Assembly (NCBI GenBank): GCA_910577735.1
Contig: CAJTOO010000001.1
Coordinates: forward strand, 65,782-129,781
Reading direction: 5' to 3'
DNA length: 64,000 nt
Origin: an uncultured Lachnospiraceae bacterium
Lineage (GTDB): Bacteria > Bacillota > Clostridia > Lachnospirales > Lachnospiraceae
Part shown: piece after piece, positions 33,240 through 42,011 of the stretch
Numbering within the stretch: the stretch's first letter is position 1
How the letters are laid out: every line of letters begins with the position of its first letter
Program-made: the position numbers and the translations under genes
The notes under the pieces: generated by a model
Seen by the model: the letters and a program-made list of their open reading frames with translations, nothing else
Told to the model about the DNA's origin: nothing
Databases searched by the model: none

Positions 33240-34434
33240 ATTCCACGAACTCTCCATAATCATCCCAGATATTACAAATCCAGGTCTTGCCCTGATTGAA
33301 GACAATCTCCTCGCCGGACTCATCATAGAATTTCGGCGGCGTAAAGTCACCGTCAAAACGCTCCCACTTACCCTCAATCACCTTACCATTAGTAAAGACA
33401 AGGGCTTTTCCTTCCCCATGTACGTCAAAAGCCAGATAGTCATGATCGTCCCTGACCTCACCGTGGCAGTACATCAGAACTACATTACTGAAAGTAAGCT
33501 GTTTACCGTCCAGCTCGTCAATCTGCTCCTTGCCGTCCTGGAAGCGATAATACAGCTGATCATCCTCATGATATGCAAAGTAAGGATGATACTGGCCATA
33601 GCCGCTGGCATTGGATCCCTCTTTACCGCCCGGATAGATCATGGTTGCTGTTTCGTTATCCGCATACTCTGCTCTCACACCATCTGCTGCAAACAGAAAC
33701 GGCGGCACATATTTATCATCATAATTCCAATCATAACCAAGCCGTTCCACCGCATCGAACAGACCGTCTATCATCAGATAACCGGTAAATTCCAGGGAAT
33801 AGCCTTCTCCTCTCTTAACTCTGGCAAAGGCCTCATCTGCCGGATTGTGGATGCCTTCCACCGCCGCACTCACATTGTAATATTCCGGACGGTTGATCAG
33901 TTCTTCCACATAAGGTACGGCAAGACCCCAGTTACAATAGATGGCTTCATATCCCATAGCCATATATACATAATAATCGCGGCTGCTTCTGACAGGCCCG
34001 ATTCTCTCCAGATCATCAAAGTTCTCAACAACCGCCATCAGACGGGTAATACGTCCTTCCACCGGCGCTTCATAAATAATCCCCGCACGGGAAAGACCAT
34101 ACTGGGGCATGGCCGGCCGGTTATTGGGAATCATGACTGCAATGGGACGTCTCGTTGCTGCTGACTCACTTGTCCACTCACCGGTCAGATAACTTTGCAT
34201 CTCTCCATTCACTATTTCCCGCTCTCCAATGACTCCAAGTCCTCCCGGAGCAGTTTCCTCCTCTGCCTCCTGCGCTTCCTCCTCTCCTTCGCTTCCCTGC
34301 GGAAGCACTTCCTGAATTTCCGGTTCCGGTATGGGGTCATCCTTACTGCCGCAGGCCGTCATACATGCACAAAGCCATAACATGGCTGCTGCCCTGATCG
34401 CGGACTCTTTTATAGTTGTTCTTTTTCGAAACAT
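33226..34434 (-). CDS. DUF3048 lipoprotein (YerB-like)
   Basis: A 402-residue exported lipoprotein: hydrophobic signal with Cys near residue 28 (ACMTACGSK), an acidic linker rich in Glu, and two DUF3048 parts. The signature RPIAVMIPNN, GLSRAGIIYEAPVEGRITRL and RIGPVRSSRDYY are all present. YerB-type proteins have no proven function; in clostridia they are linked to cell-envelope roles. GAGG lies before the ATG, and a promoter at 34490-34518 drives it. The stop overlaps the xpaC start, forming a three-gene unit with telA. Confidence 0.92.
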   Translation of the reverse strand: MFRKRTTIKESAIRAAAMLWLCACMTACGSKDDPIPEPEIQEVLPQGSEGEEEAQEAEEETAPGGLGVIGEREIVNGEMQSYLTGEWTSESAATRRPIAVMIPNNRPAMPQYGLSRAGIIYEAPVEGRITRLMAVVENFDDLERIGPVRSSRDYYVYMAMGYEAIYCNWGLAVPYVEELINRPEYYNVSAAVEGIHNPADEAFARVKRGEGYSLEFTGYLMIDGLFDAVERLGYDWNYDDKYVPPFLFAADGVRAEYADNETATMIYPGGKEGSNASGYGQYHPYFAYHEDDQLYYRFQDGKEQIDELDGKQLTFSNVVLMYCHGEVRDDHDYLAFDVHGEGKALVFTNGKVIEGKWERFDGDFTPPKFYDESGEEIVFNQGKTWICNIWDDYGEFVEYGQE

Positions 34435-34489
34435 ATTAACCTCTTTTCCACGTTTCTTTTCGTTTGTCTTAAAATTTCTAAACGTTTTT

Positions 34490-34518
34490 ATTATACCCGA
34501 AAAAGGAATTACTGTACA
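34490..34518 (-). promoter_or_regulatory. Promoter of the DUF3048-xpaC-telA operon
   Basis: TGTACA (34513-34518), 17 bases, TATAAT (34490-34495) on the minus strand. Confidence 0.6.
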
Positions 34519-34580
34519 CTCAGATTTTTAAAATTAAGAAAATTGTAATGATAACAGATTTCCCCGCAAAACGCAGAAAC

Positions 34581-34621
34581 TCCCACAAAGTGTAAGGAGA
34601 AACTCCTTACTCCCTGTGGGA
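34581..34621. terminator. Strong hairpin terminator after dgoD
   Basis: Outer arms TCCCACA/TGTGGGA and inner arms GTAAGGAG/CTCCTTAC with a 3-base loop form a two-part stem. It separates dgoD (ending at 34651) from the DUF3048 promoter. The T run is interrupted on the minus strand. Confidence 0.75.
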
Positions 34622-34650
34622 ATGTTTTGCATTTATTTTGTGAAAGCCTG

Positions 34651-35799
34651 TTACCATTCGGCAATGGAATTATCCGCGTGTCTCCACACTGGATTTTTCC
34701 AGTGATGCGGCGTACGGTTTTCTTCCAGAACCAGTTCTTTATTTATCTCAAAGCCAAGACCAGGGCGGCCAGGAAGGCGGACATAACCGTCTTCAAAAGC
34801 AAAATCTTCCGGATTCTTAACATAATCAAGCACACTCTTGCCCACATTATAATGAATACCCATGCTCTGTTCCTGAATCGCCGCATTATGACAGATAGCA
34901 TCCACCTGCAGACAGGCACACAAGGCAATCGGCCCTAAGGGGCAGTGAGGCGCCAGCGCGATATCATGTGCTTCTGCCATAGAGGCGATTTTCTTAACTT
35001 CCGTGATGCCGCCGGCGTGAGAGAGATCCGGCTGGATGATGTCCACGCCGCCCGCTGCAAACAAATGTTTAAAATCCCATTTGGAAAAAAGTCTCTCCCC
35101 GGTGGCGATGGGGATATTACTGCTGGAAGCGATTTCCCGGAAGGCTTCCATATTTTCGCACAGGACCGGTTCTTCAATAAACATAGGGTCAAATTCTTCC
35201 AGCTTCTTTGCCAGTATTTTGGCCATAGGGCGGTGTACCCTGCCATGAAAATCTATGGCAATGCCAAAATATTTGCCCACTGCTTCCCGTATGGAAGCCA
35301 CTCTTGCCAGAACAGCATCGATTTTATCGTAGGTATCAATATACTGCAATTCTTCCGTGGCATTCATTTTAACCGCCTGAAATCCTTCATTTTTTCGTTC
35401 TTTTGCGGCATTTGCCACGTCATCCGGACGGTCTCCTCCAATCCAGGAATAAACTTTCATCCTGTCACGGCAGCTTCCCCCCATCAGGTCATAGACCGGC
35501 GCATGGTAATATTTTCCCTTGATATCCCAAAGGGCCTGGTCTATGCCGGAAATAGCGCTCATCAGAATAGGGCCGCCCCGATAAAACGCAGCTCGATATA
35601 AAAGATTCCACAAATCTTCTATATGGCCGGGATCTTTTCCGATCAGATATTCTGTCATCTCCTCCACACAGGCTTTTACCGTGGAAGCCTTGCCTTCGAT
35701 TACGGCTTCTCCCCAGCCGGAAATGCCTTCGTCTGTTTCAACTTCTACAAAGCACCAGCGTGGACGGACCAAATAGGTGTTGACCGCAGTGATTTTCAT
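34651..35799 (-). CDS. dgoD: D-galactonate dehydratase
   Basis: A 382-residue enolase-superfamily enzyme very close in pattern to E. coli DgoD. Metal ligands are in IDFHGRV (Asp), FIEEPVL (Glu) and ATGERLFS (Glu), and the catalytic His in LAPHCPLGPIAL. The start MKITAVNTYLVRPRW and the segment QALWDIKGKYYHAPVYDLMGG also match. It converts D-galactonate to 2-dehydro-3-deoxygalactonate. Its ATG overlaps the aldolase stop by 4 bases. With the kinase and aldolase genes upstream it makes a complete De Ley-Doudoroff lower pathway. Confidence 0.95.
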   Translation of the reverse strand: MKITAVNTYLVRPRWCFVEVETDEGISGWGEAVIEGKASTVKACVEEMTEYLIGKDPGHIEDLWNLLYRAAFYRGGPILMSAISGIDQALWDIKGKYYHAPVYDLMGGSCRDRMKVYSWIGGDRPDDVANAAKERKNEGFQAVKMNATEELQYIDTYDKIDAVLARVASIREAVGKYFGIAIDFHGRVHRPMAKILAKKLEEFDPMFIEEPVLCENMEAFREIASSSNIPIATGERLFSKWDFKHLFAAGGVDIIQPDLSHAGGITEVKKIASMAEAHDIALAPHCPLGPIALCACLQVDAICHNAAIQEQSMGIHYNVGKSVLDYVKNPEDFAFEDGYVRLPGRPGLGFEINKELVLEENRTPHHWKNPVWRHADNSIAEW

Positions 35800-36428
35800 A
35801 GCAGGTTCTCCTTTCGTAAATCATTCAAAAACTTTTGTATGCTCCGGGTAATCTCATCCCATTTTCTTTGACGAAAGGTCTCGGCATCTACCAGAGAACC
35901 GCCAATTCCCACCCCCGCGAAACCGGACCTTAAATAATCTGCCGTATTAGCGGGAGAAACACCGCCCACAGCCACATATTCTGTCTGCGGGAAGGGGCCC
36001 TGCAGCGCCTTTATGAACCCTGGCTGATGACTGGATGCCGGAAACAGTTTCAACGTGTGAAACCCATATTCCAGACAGACGCTGACATCTGTAGGGCTGA
36101 AAACACCCGGCAGAAGTCTCACATCATGTGTCCCGCAATAAGAGAGGACTTCCGGATTCGTGGACGGCGACAACAAAAAATCCGCCCCCACATCCACTGC
36201 CATGCGAGCATCGCTGACAGTGAGCACAGTGCCTGCCCCAATACAGGCATCAGCCGGCATATGGTCCCTGGCTCTTTCCACCTGTGCAGGAGCGCCGCTG
36301 CTGCTGAAAGATATTTCAAAAGCGCGCAGGCCGCCTGCATATAAACTGTTCATATAATCTATAAGATCGTCATCCGGTATACCCCGCAAAACGGCGATGA
36401 CGGGGTGTGTTTTGATAAGTTTATCCAT
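35796..36428 (-). CDS. dgoA: 2-dehydro-3-deoxy-6-phosphogalactonate aldolase
   Basis: About 210 residues from the ATG at 36428 (AAAGGA upstream); an in-frame ATG at 36473 is less likely. It is a class I aldolase of the KDPG/KDPGal family: PVIAVLRG, the Glu in AFEISFS, GAGTVLT, LLPGVFSP and the Schiff-base Lys in HTLKLFPAS. It splits KDPGal to pyruvate and glyceraldehyde 3-phosphate. Specificity for the galacto form is inferred from its neighbours dgoD and the kinase. It overlaps dgoD by 4 bases. Confidence 0.92.
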   Translation of the reverse strand: MDKLIKTHPVIAVLRGIPDDDLIDYMNSLYAGGLRAFEISFSSSGAPAQVERARDHMPADACIGAGTVLTVSDARMAVDVGADFLLSPSTNPEVLSYCGTHDVRLLPGVFSPTDVSVCLEYGFHTLKLFPASSHQPGFIKALQGPFPQTEYVAVGGVSPANTADYLRSGFAGVGIGGSLVDAETFRQRKWDEITRSIQKFLNDLRKENLL

Positions 36429-36517
36429 TTTAATCATTCCTTTCCCGGCATGCAAATTTATGCCCGCAAACATAAACTCGTGTGCACAAAATTCATTTTA
36501 CGTATTATTTCATGCGC

Positions 36518-37468
36518 TTAACGGCAGACCGGCGCAATATGCTGCAATGCATGTTCCAGTTCCATCTTCGTCAGCAACCCTTCCGTATCTCCATAAGTTT
36601 CCGTAGCGCGCGCTCCACAGAAAGCCCCCTGCACGCCGCTGTCCGCAAAAGATTTCCCCTCCAGTATTCCGGAAAGAAAACCTGCGTTAAAAGCATCTCC
36701 CGCTCCTACGGGATCAACACAAACACAATCCGCAGGCGGAATCTGACAAATATCCTGTCCATCACAGATCCAGGCCCCGCGGCTTCCGTCCTTTAAGGCA
36801 AGACATCGCAGATGTCCGGAAGAAAAAGCCCTCTTTGCAATGCATTCAATATCATCCGTATGATACAGCATCCTGCATTCATCCAGGCCCGCCAGAAGAT
36901 AGGATGCACGAGAAATACAATCCAGCATCAATTGCGTATGATCCTGATCTTTCCACAATTTCAACCGGATATTGGGATCGAAGCTGACAGCACAGCCATG
37001 CGCTGCGGCAATCTCCATGACCTGAAACACCATCTGTCGGCAGGAAGCACTGAGAATGGGCGTAATCCCTGTAAAATGAATCATCTCCGCCCCCGCTATC
37101 TCCTGCTCCGGAATATCCTTACAGGACATATGGGACGCAGCGGAATCCGTGCGGTAATAATATACAACCGTTTCCGCATGAAGCTTTGGTTCCTTGAACA
37201 TAATACCGGTATGATGTTCCGTATCCCTGATAATCAGAGAAGTATCAACACCCTCTGCACGGATCGAACGGAGAACAAACTGTCCAAGACTGTCTGTCCC
37301 AACCCGCGAAAAAAAAGCAACAGAATGCCCCATACGGCAGAGACCAATCGCCGTATTGCTTTCTGCACCGGCAATCCTCATATTGAGAGCCGGTCCATAA
37401 ATAAGGCTTGTATGTTCCTGCGGTGCGAAAGATACCATCGTTTCTCCCAGGGTGATAATCTTAGCCAA
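36518..37468 (-). CDS. 2-dehydro-3-deoxygalactonate/gluconate kinase (PfkB family)
   Basis: About 316 residues. A TTG at 37468 with AAGGAGG eight bases upstream gives the usual start MAKIITLGE; a GTG at 37477 lies within the ribosome site. It is a PfkB sugar kinase: N-terminal GETMVSF, IAGAESNTAIGLCRMG, and the catalytic base Asp in DPVGAGDAFNAGFLSG. In context it should phosphorylate 2-dehydro-3-deoxygalactonate before the aldolase. E. coli DgoK belongs to another family, so this is a non-orthologous replacement of KdgK type. Confidence 0.9.
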   Translation of the reverse strand: MAKIITLGETMVSFAPQEHTSLIYGPALNMRIAGAESNTAIGLCRMGHSVAFFSRVGTDSLGQFVLRSIRAEGVDTSLIIRDTEHHTGIMFKEPKLHAETVVYYYRTDSAASHMSCKDIPEQEIAGAEMIHFTGITPILSASCRQMVFQVMEIAAAHGCAVSFDPNIRLKLWKDQDHTQLMLDCISRASYLLAGLDECRMLYHTDDIECIAKRAFSSGHLRCLALKDGSRGAWICDGQDICQIPPADCVCVDPVGAGDAFNAGFLSGILEGKSFADSGVQGAFCGARATETYGDTEGLLTKMELEHALQHIAPVCR

Positions 37469-37491
37469 TTGAATCACCTCCTTCCAATCAT

Positions 37492-38274
37492 TTAAAGAAG
37501 ACCATAAATATCCGTATCTACATTACCGAGAATGCTCTCTATTTTACTTTTGGCATCAAAAAGCAGCGTCCTAACCAAAGAAGCCTTTTCCTCCGAAAAG
37601 CGGAAAACAGGTATGGCAATACTGACTGCCGCCGTAACGCGTCCATTCTTTCGTACAGGCACGGCATAACAGCGGATGTACTGAGTAGATTCTTCAATTT
37701 CATAAGTAAAACCCTGAATACGCGCCGTATGAATCTGCTCCAGCAGGACATCGAAATCTGTAATGGTATTAGGGGTCAGCGCCTTTAGTCCATTCGGATA
37801 AAGTTTTTTCAGATCATTCATTTCACAGTCCATCAAAAGCGCTTTCCCCAGAGAAGTGCCATATGCCGGAATCCTGTTGCCGACTCTGGATGTCATACGG
37901 ATAAACTCCGGAGAGTCTATTTTCTTTAAATACAGCACATCACCCTCAACAAGTGTGGCAAAATGAGAAGTTTCCAGACAGATGTTGGTCATATTGGTAA
38001 GTATCTTCTCCACCTCATCCAGAAAATTCAGCTGTGTCAGATAAGCGTTCCCCACCTGATAGGCCGAGTAATCGATTCTATAATGCGCATTACTGTCAAT
38101 GGTGAGGAAATGTCTGGCCGTTAAAGTATAAAGAATCGGATACAGGCTGCTTTTAGGGGAATTGGTAATACTGCAAATATCAGTGAGTGTATAAGCAGAT
38201 GGATTGGCCGCTACTAGTTCCAGAATATCCAGCACCCTGCTGGTAGAACGATGTATATTTTTGTCTTGCTCCAT
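37492..38274 (-). CDS. IclR-family transcriptional regulator
   Basis: A 260-residue regulator: winged helix-turn-helix at residues 8-70 (STSRVLDILELVAANPSAYT) and an IclR effector domain behind it, with GTSLGKALL and FTYEIEESTQYIRCYAVPV. TTAGGAGG lies before the ATG. It is the first gene of the dgo unit and faces the transporter operon. A GTTC-N8-GAAC palindrome sits at the promoter of each direction, so it is the likely regulator of both and of itself. The inducer may be galactonate or a downstream ketodeoxy acid; this is inferred. Confidence 0.93.
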   Translation of the reverse strand: MEQDKNIHRSTSRVLDILELVAANPSAYTLTDICSITNSPKSSLYPILYTLTARHFLTIDSNAHYRIDYSAYQVGNAYLTQLNFLDEVEKILTNMTNICLETSHFATLVEGDVLYLKKIDSPEFIRMTSRVGNRIPAYGTSLGKALLMDCEMNDLKKLYPNGLKALTPNTITDFDVLLEQIHTARIQGFTYEIEESTQYIRCYAVPVRKNGRVTAAVSIAIPVFRFSEEKASLVRTLLFDAKSKIESILGNVDTDIYGLL

Positions 38275-38303
38275 GATTTCCTCCTAACGTATATGAATAT
38301 ATG

Positions 38304-38355
38304 GTTCTTATATAGGAACTAAATGAATTATAGCATTCAAAAAGAGCAGTGTCAA
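38304..38355 (-). promoter_or_regulatory. iclR-dgo promoter with operator
   Basis: TTGACA (38350-38355), 17 bases, TATAAT (38327-38332) on the minus strand, a full consensus match. A 16-base near-palindrome GTTCTTATATAGGAAC lies at 38304-38319, at the expected start site, with one mismatch between arms. Confidence 0.82.
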
Positions 38356-38443
38356 ACATTAAGATTGTTTTTTCTCATATTCTTACTTTTGCATATTAAA
38401 AATCATATAAACATACCGTGAAATGTAATTTTTAAGAAATATC

Positions 38444-38516
38444 TTTACAAACGATACCGCGTATGGTAGGATAAACCCATAAAACGTATATAGAGAATAG
38501 GTTCGTATATACGAAC
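38444..38516 (+). promoter_or_regulatory. Transporter-operon promoter with operator
   Basis: TTTACA (38444-38449), 17 bases, TAGGAT (38467-38472). The perfect palindrome GTTCGTATATACGAAC at 38501-38516 lies about 20 bases after the expected start, fitting repression. It shares its frame with the site at 38304-38319. Confidence 0.75.
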
Positions 38517-38542
38517 TAAAGAAAAGAAGGAGGAATAAAATT

Positions 38543-39928
38543 ATGAAAAGAAAATTAACAGCGGCTATTACCACAGCAGCACTGGCTCTTACCCTGTTAA
38601 GCGGATGTGGAAATGCAGAAAGTACATCGCAGACAACAGATGAGCCTGCAGCACAAGAACAGGCTTCAGGGGAAACGTCAGACGGGGATACAGCAGATTC
38701 TGCCGCCCAGACAGAAAGCGGAGAGGCCAAGACTGTTACCGTTTGGGCCTGGGATGATAACTTCAATGTGGCAGTCATGAAGGAAGCTGCACGCGTTTAC
38801 GGCGAGACAAATCCTGACGCGAATATTAATGTGGACGTGGTAAGTCTTTCCAAGGAAGATGTTTATGTGAAATTGCAGACGGCACTGGCCGGCGGCGGAA
38901 GCGGCCTGCCCGATATCGTTCTTCTGGAGGATTATGTATCCGGCAAGTATCTGAACACCTTCCCCGGATCCTTTGCAGACCTGACAGATAAATTTGACTA
39001 TTCCCAGTTCCTGTCATTTAAGGTAGATGCGGTAAGTCAGGAGGGCAAGACCTATGCACTGCCTTTCGATACCGGTGCGACAGCACTTTACTACCGATTA
39101 GATCTCATAGAACAGGCCGGTTATTCCGAAGAGGATATGCAGAATCTGACCTGGGACGAGTTCATTGAAATAGGTAAAGACGTCACAGAAAAAACCGGCG
39201 TACAGATGATCGTGGAGATTGCCAATAACAAGACCACACTGGTCAGAGCGATGATGCAGTCCTGCGGCTTATGGTATTTTGACAAAGACGGCAATATCAA
39301 CATCAAGAACAACGAAGCGCTGGCAGCATCCTTTGATATTATCGTGAAAATGAAAGAAGCCGGCATTCTTTATGAGGCAGAGAGCACAGAAGGCCGTGCA
39401 GGAGCTTTAAATAACGGGACCGTGGCATCCGTCGTAAATGCACCATGGTTTATCTCTTCCATCCGTCAGGCTGAGGATCAGAAAGGATTATGGCGGGCAG
39501 CCAGGATTCCGAGAATCTCCACTCTGGATTCCTCCATTAACGCCTCCAATGTCGGTGGTTCCAGCTGGTATGTATTAGAAAACTCCGAAGTAAAAGATGA
39601 CGCCATCGCATTCTTACAGGGTGTATGGGAAGGCAATACGGACTTTTACGATACTATCATGCGTAATCAGGGCGCAATGGGTTCCTATATCCCCGCCTAC
39701 GATACCGGTGTGTATGCGGAAGAAGATGAATTTTTCGGCGGTCAGAAACTGAACGGTCTTTTTGCCGAGGTACTGCCGGATGTTATCCCTGTCAATTACG
39801 GCGGGTATGTGGCAGAAGCAAATGATGCCATCACCACCGCCCTGGCAAATCTGTTTGAAGGAAAAACAGATATCAACGGTGCTTTGGAACAAGCAGAGTC
39901 ACAGCTTTCCAATCAGCTTGGCCTATAA
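38543..39928 (+). CDS. Sugar-binding lipoprotein of ABC transporter
   Basis: A 461-residue family 1 solute-binding protein with lipobox LLSGC (Cys22), an acidic and Gln/Ser-rich linker to about residue 60, and the binding fold from TVTVWAWDDNF. GAAGGAGG precedes the ATG. It begins the plus-strand operon opposite the dgo genes. Hairpin repeats between it and the first permease gene may protect its mRNA so that more binding protein than permease is made. The substrate is probably a beta-galactoside, possibly one with an acidic end, inferred from neighbours. Confidence 0.93.
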   Translation: MKRKLTAAITTAALALTLLSGCGNAESTSQTTDEPAAQEQASGETSDGDTADSAAQTESGEAKTVTVWAWDDNFNVAVMKEAARVYGETNPDANINVDVVSLSKEDVYVKLQTALAGGGSGLPDIVLLEDYVSGKYLNTFPGSFADLTDKFDYSQFLSFKVDAVSQEGKTYALPFDTGATALYYRLDLIEQAGYSEEDMQNLTWDEFIEIGKDVTEKTGVQMIVEIANNKTTLVRAMMQSCGLWYFDKDGNINIKNNEALAASFDIIVKMKEAGILYEAESTEGRAGALNNGTVASVVNAPWFISSIRQAEDQKGLWRAARIPRISTLDSSINASNVGGSSWYVLENSEVKDDAIAFLQGVWEGNTDFYDTIMRNQGAMGSYIPAYDTGVYAEEDEFFGGQKLNGLFAEVLPDVIPVNYGGYVAEANDAITTALANLFEGKTDINGALEQAESQLSNQLGL

Positions 39929-39933
39929 GTAAA

Positions 39934-40079
39934 TTTGCTTCGCAAATTAACTTTACGAGATCTGCTTCGCAGACTCGGAATACCGGAGCTCTTTCTTTGC
40001 TTCGCAAATTAACTTTACGAGATCTGCTTCGCAGACTCGGAATACCGGAGCTCTTTCTTTGCTTCGCGGACTCGGATAA
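39934..40079 (+). repeat. 62-base tandem hairpin repeat (two units and a partial third)
   Basis: Units at 39934-39995 and 39996-40057 are virtually identical; a shortened unit follows at 40058-40079. Each full unit contains two hairpins with the core GCTTCGC: one within AATTTGCTTCGCAAATT and one within CTGCTTCGCAG. The third unit joins the first core directly to the tail of the second, as if deleted by slippage between cores. It lies between the binding-protein gene and the permease gene. Confidence 0.92.
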
Positions 40080-40160
40080 GCGGTAGAATTTCCTATAACA
40101 CGAGAAATACCCTGTGCGGATGCAGCAGTGCATCCGCATATTTGAACGGAGGAACAGTAA

Positions 40161-41045
40161 ATGAAACGGAAGAAGAAAGCAGGACCCAATTATAACAGGT
40201 ACGGCTGGGCATTTATAGCGGCAGCATTTCTCCTTTACTTAATCTTTACTATTTACCCGGCAGCAGAATCTCTGGCGTTGGCTTTCCAGAGTCTGGAAGG
40301 CGGAAAATACGTTTTTGTTGGGTTAAAAAATTTCACAAGAATGTTCGGAGATGCAATCTTTCTGCAGTCTCTGAAAAATACTTTCCTGTACATGATCATT
40401 CAGGTACCGGTGATGCTTATGCTGGCTTTACTTCTGGCAGTATTGCTCAACAGCCGTTTCTTAAAGTGGAAAGGGATGTTCAGAACCTCTATCTTTCTGC
40501 CCTGCGTCACGTCTCTGGTAGCCTATTCGATTCTGTTCAAGATGATGTTTTCCCTGGACGGCATTGTGAACCAGCTTCTGATGCATCTGGGGATTCTGGA
40601 TCAGCCCTATCAGTATCTTCAAAACTCGGTGTGGGCGAGAGCAGTCATCATCATTGCTATGCTCTGGAGATGGACCGGATATAATGTGATTTTCTACTTA
40701 TCGGCACTGCAGAACATTCCCAAAGAAACCTTTGAGGCAGCCAGAGTGGACGGCGCAAATGCAGCCCAAACCCTCTTTCGGGTAACCATCCCGCAGCTGA
40801 AACCCATTGTACTGCTGACAGCGATCATGTCTACCAATGGTACTTTGCAGTTATTTGATGAAACCATGAATATTACCCAGGGCGGCCCGGCCAACTCCAC
40901 CTTGACGGTATCCCACTATATTTACAACCAATCGTTTGTCTACGCGCCTAACTTCGGATATGCTTCGGCCATCTCCTATATGGTCGTCTTCCTGATGATC
41001 ATTCTGGCCATCATACAGTTTAGCGTTGCAGGAAAGGAAGGGTGA
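40161..41045 (+). CDS. Carbohydrate ABC transporter permease, MalF type
   Basis: A 294-residue permease with six hydrophobic segments and the signature FEAARVDGANAAQTLF near residue 190. GGAGGAAC precedes the ATG. It lies after the hairpin repeats and just before the partner permease. No ATPase gene is present in this operon either. Its substrate is that of the lipoprotein at 38543-39928. Confidence 0.93.
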   Translation: MKRKKKAGPNYNRYGWAFIAAAFLLYLIFTIYPAAESLALAFQSLEGGKYVFVGLKNFTRMFGDAIFLQSLKNTFLYMIIQVPVMLMLALLLAVLLNSRFLKWKGMFRTSIFLPCVTSLVAYSILFKMMFSLDGIVNQLLMHLGILDQPYQYLQNSVWARAVIIIAMLWRWTGYNVIFYLSALQNIPKETFEAARVDGANAAQTLFRVTIPQLKPIVLLTAIMSTNGTLQLFDETMNITQGGPANSTLTVSHYIYNQSFVYAPNFGYASAISYMVVFLMIILAIIQFSVAGKEG

Positions 41046-41052
41046 TGCAGCA

Positions 41053-41877
41053 ATGTCAAAAGAGAAAAAGTTAAAGGCTTTAAAAAATATACTGCTTCAT
41101 ATATTTTTATTGATTGCAGTGCTGATTTCCGTATTTCCTTTCTACTGGATGCTGTCAGGCGCAACCAATTCCAGCGTTGACATCACAGGCGGCAACATGT
41201 GGTTCGGGAAAAACCTGAAGGAAAACTGGACACAGCTCCAGGGTACTGCCAATATATTTTTAGTCTGCTGGAACACCATAAAGACTACATTACTGTATAC
41301 GTTTCTATCCATTCTAATCTGTGCCATGGCGGGCTACGGATTTGAAAAATACCGCTCAAAAGGGAAAAACGCAGTATATGCCATGTTTCTGCTTTCCATG
41401 ATGATTCCCTTTTCAGCGCAGATGATCCCTCTGTTTAAAATGGCATCCAGAGCCAATATGCTGGATTCCCATACGGCAATTATTTTACCTACCATTGCCA
41501 TGCCCTTCCTTGTCTTTTTCTTCCGGCAGAGTTTTCAATCTTATCCTACGGAACTGATAGAGGCAGCCAGGGTGGATGGTGCCGGGGAGTTTCGGATTTT
41601 CTTTCATCTGGTCATGCTGCCGATGAAATCCACCTTCGCCGCTGCAGCAATTTATGCTTTTATGAAACAGTGGAACAATTATCTGTGGCCGCTCATCGTG
41701 ATACAGAGTAATGAAAAGAAAACCTTCACACTGCTGCTCTCTTCCCTGGCCTCTGCCTATTATGTGGATTATGGCCAGCTGATGCTGGCAATCGTGCTGG
41801 CTACGCTGCCAATCATCATTGTATTTCTGACCATGCAGAAACAGTTTGTGGAGGGAATTGTGGGAAGTTCAAAATAA
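41053..41877 (+). CDS. Carbohydrate ABC transporter permease, MalG type
   Basis: About 274 residues from the ATG at 41053; the frame is open upstream to a TTG at 41026 inside the preceding gene. It has six membrane segments and the signature IEAARVDGAGEFRIFF near residue 178. GGAAGGG lies upstream. It pairs with the MalF-type permease and is followed by more hairpin repeats and the beta-galactosidase gene. Confidence 0.92.
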   Translation: MSKEKKLKALKNILLHIFLLIAVLISVFPFYWMLSGATNSSVDITGGNMWFGKNLKENWTQLQGTANIFLVCWNTIKTTLLYTFLSILICAMAGYGFEKYRSKGKNAVYAMFLLSMMIPFSAQMIPLFKMASRANMLDSHTAIILPTIAMPFLVFFFRQSFQSYPTELIEAARVDGAGEFRIFFHLVMLPMKSTFAAAAIYAFMKQWNNYLWPLIVIQSNEKKTFTLLLSSLASAYYVDYGQLMLAIVLATLPIIIVFLTMQKQFVEGIVGSSK

Positions 41878-41884
41878 CTAAAGT

Positions 41885-41983
41885 AAATTTGCTTCGCAAA
41901 TTAACTTTGCGAGTTCCGCTCCGCGGACTCGAATCAGCAGATAAGTTCCATTAATCCGAAAGGAGTAAATTTGCTTCGCAAAT
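41885..41983 (+). repeat. Dispersed GCTTCGC hairpin repeats before the beta-galactosidase gene
   Basis: AAATTTGCTTCGCAAATT occurs at 41885-41902 and again from about 41966, matching the units at 39934-40079. Between them CGAGTTCCGC and GCGGACTCG (41910-41931) form a related hairpin. The second copy follows an AAAGGAG that looks like an older ribosome site, suggesting the repeat was inserted there. Confidence 0.85.
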
Positions 41984-42011
41984 TAACTTTTAACTATAGA
42001 AAGGAATGGAC

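Noticed and set aside
33022..34164. 380-codon open frame antisense to the xpaC and DUF3048 genes
   Set aside because: It spans two real genes on the other strand and reads as low-information antisense protein.
39934..40079. CRISPR array
   Set aside because: The repeats are directly adjacent without spacers, are themselves hairpins, and no cas gene is near.
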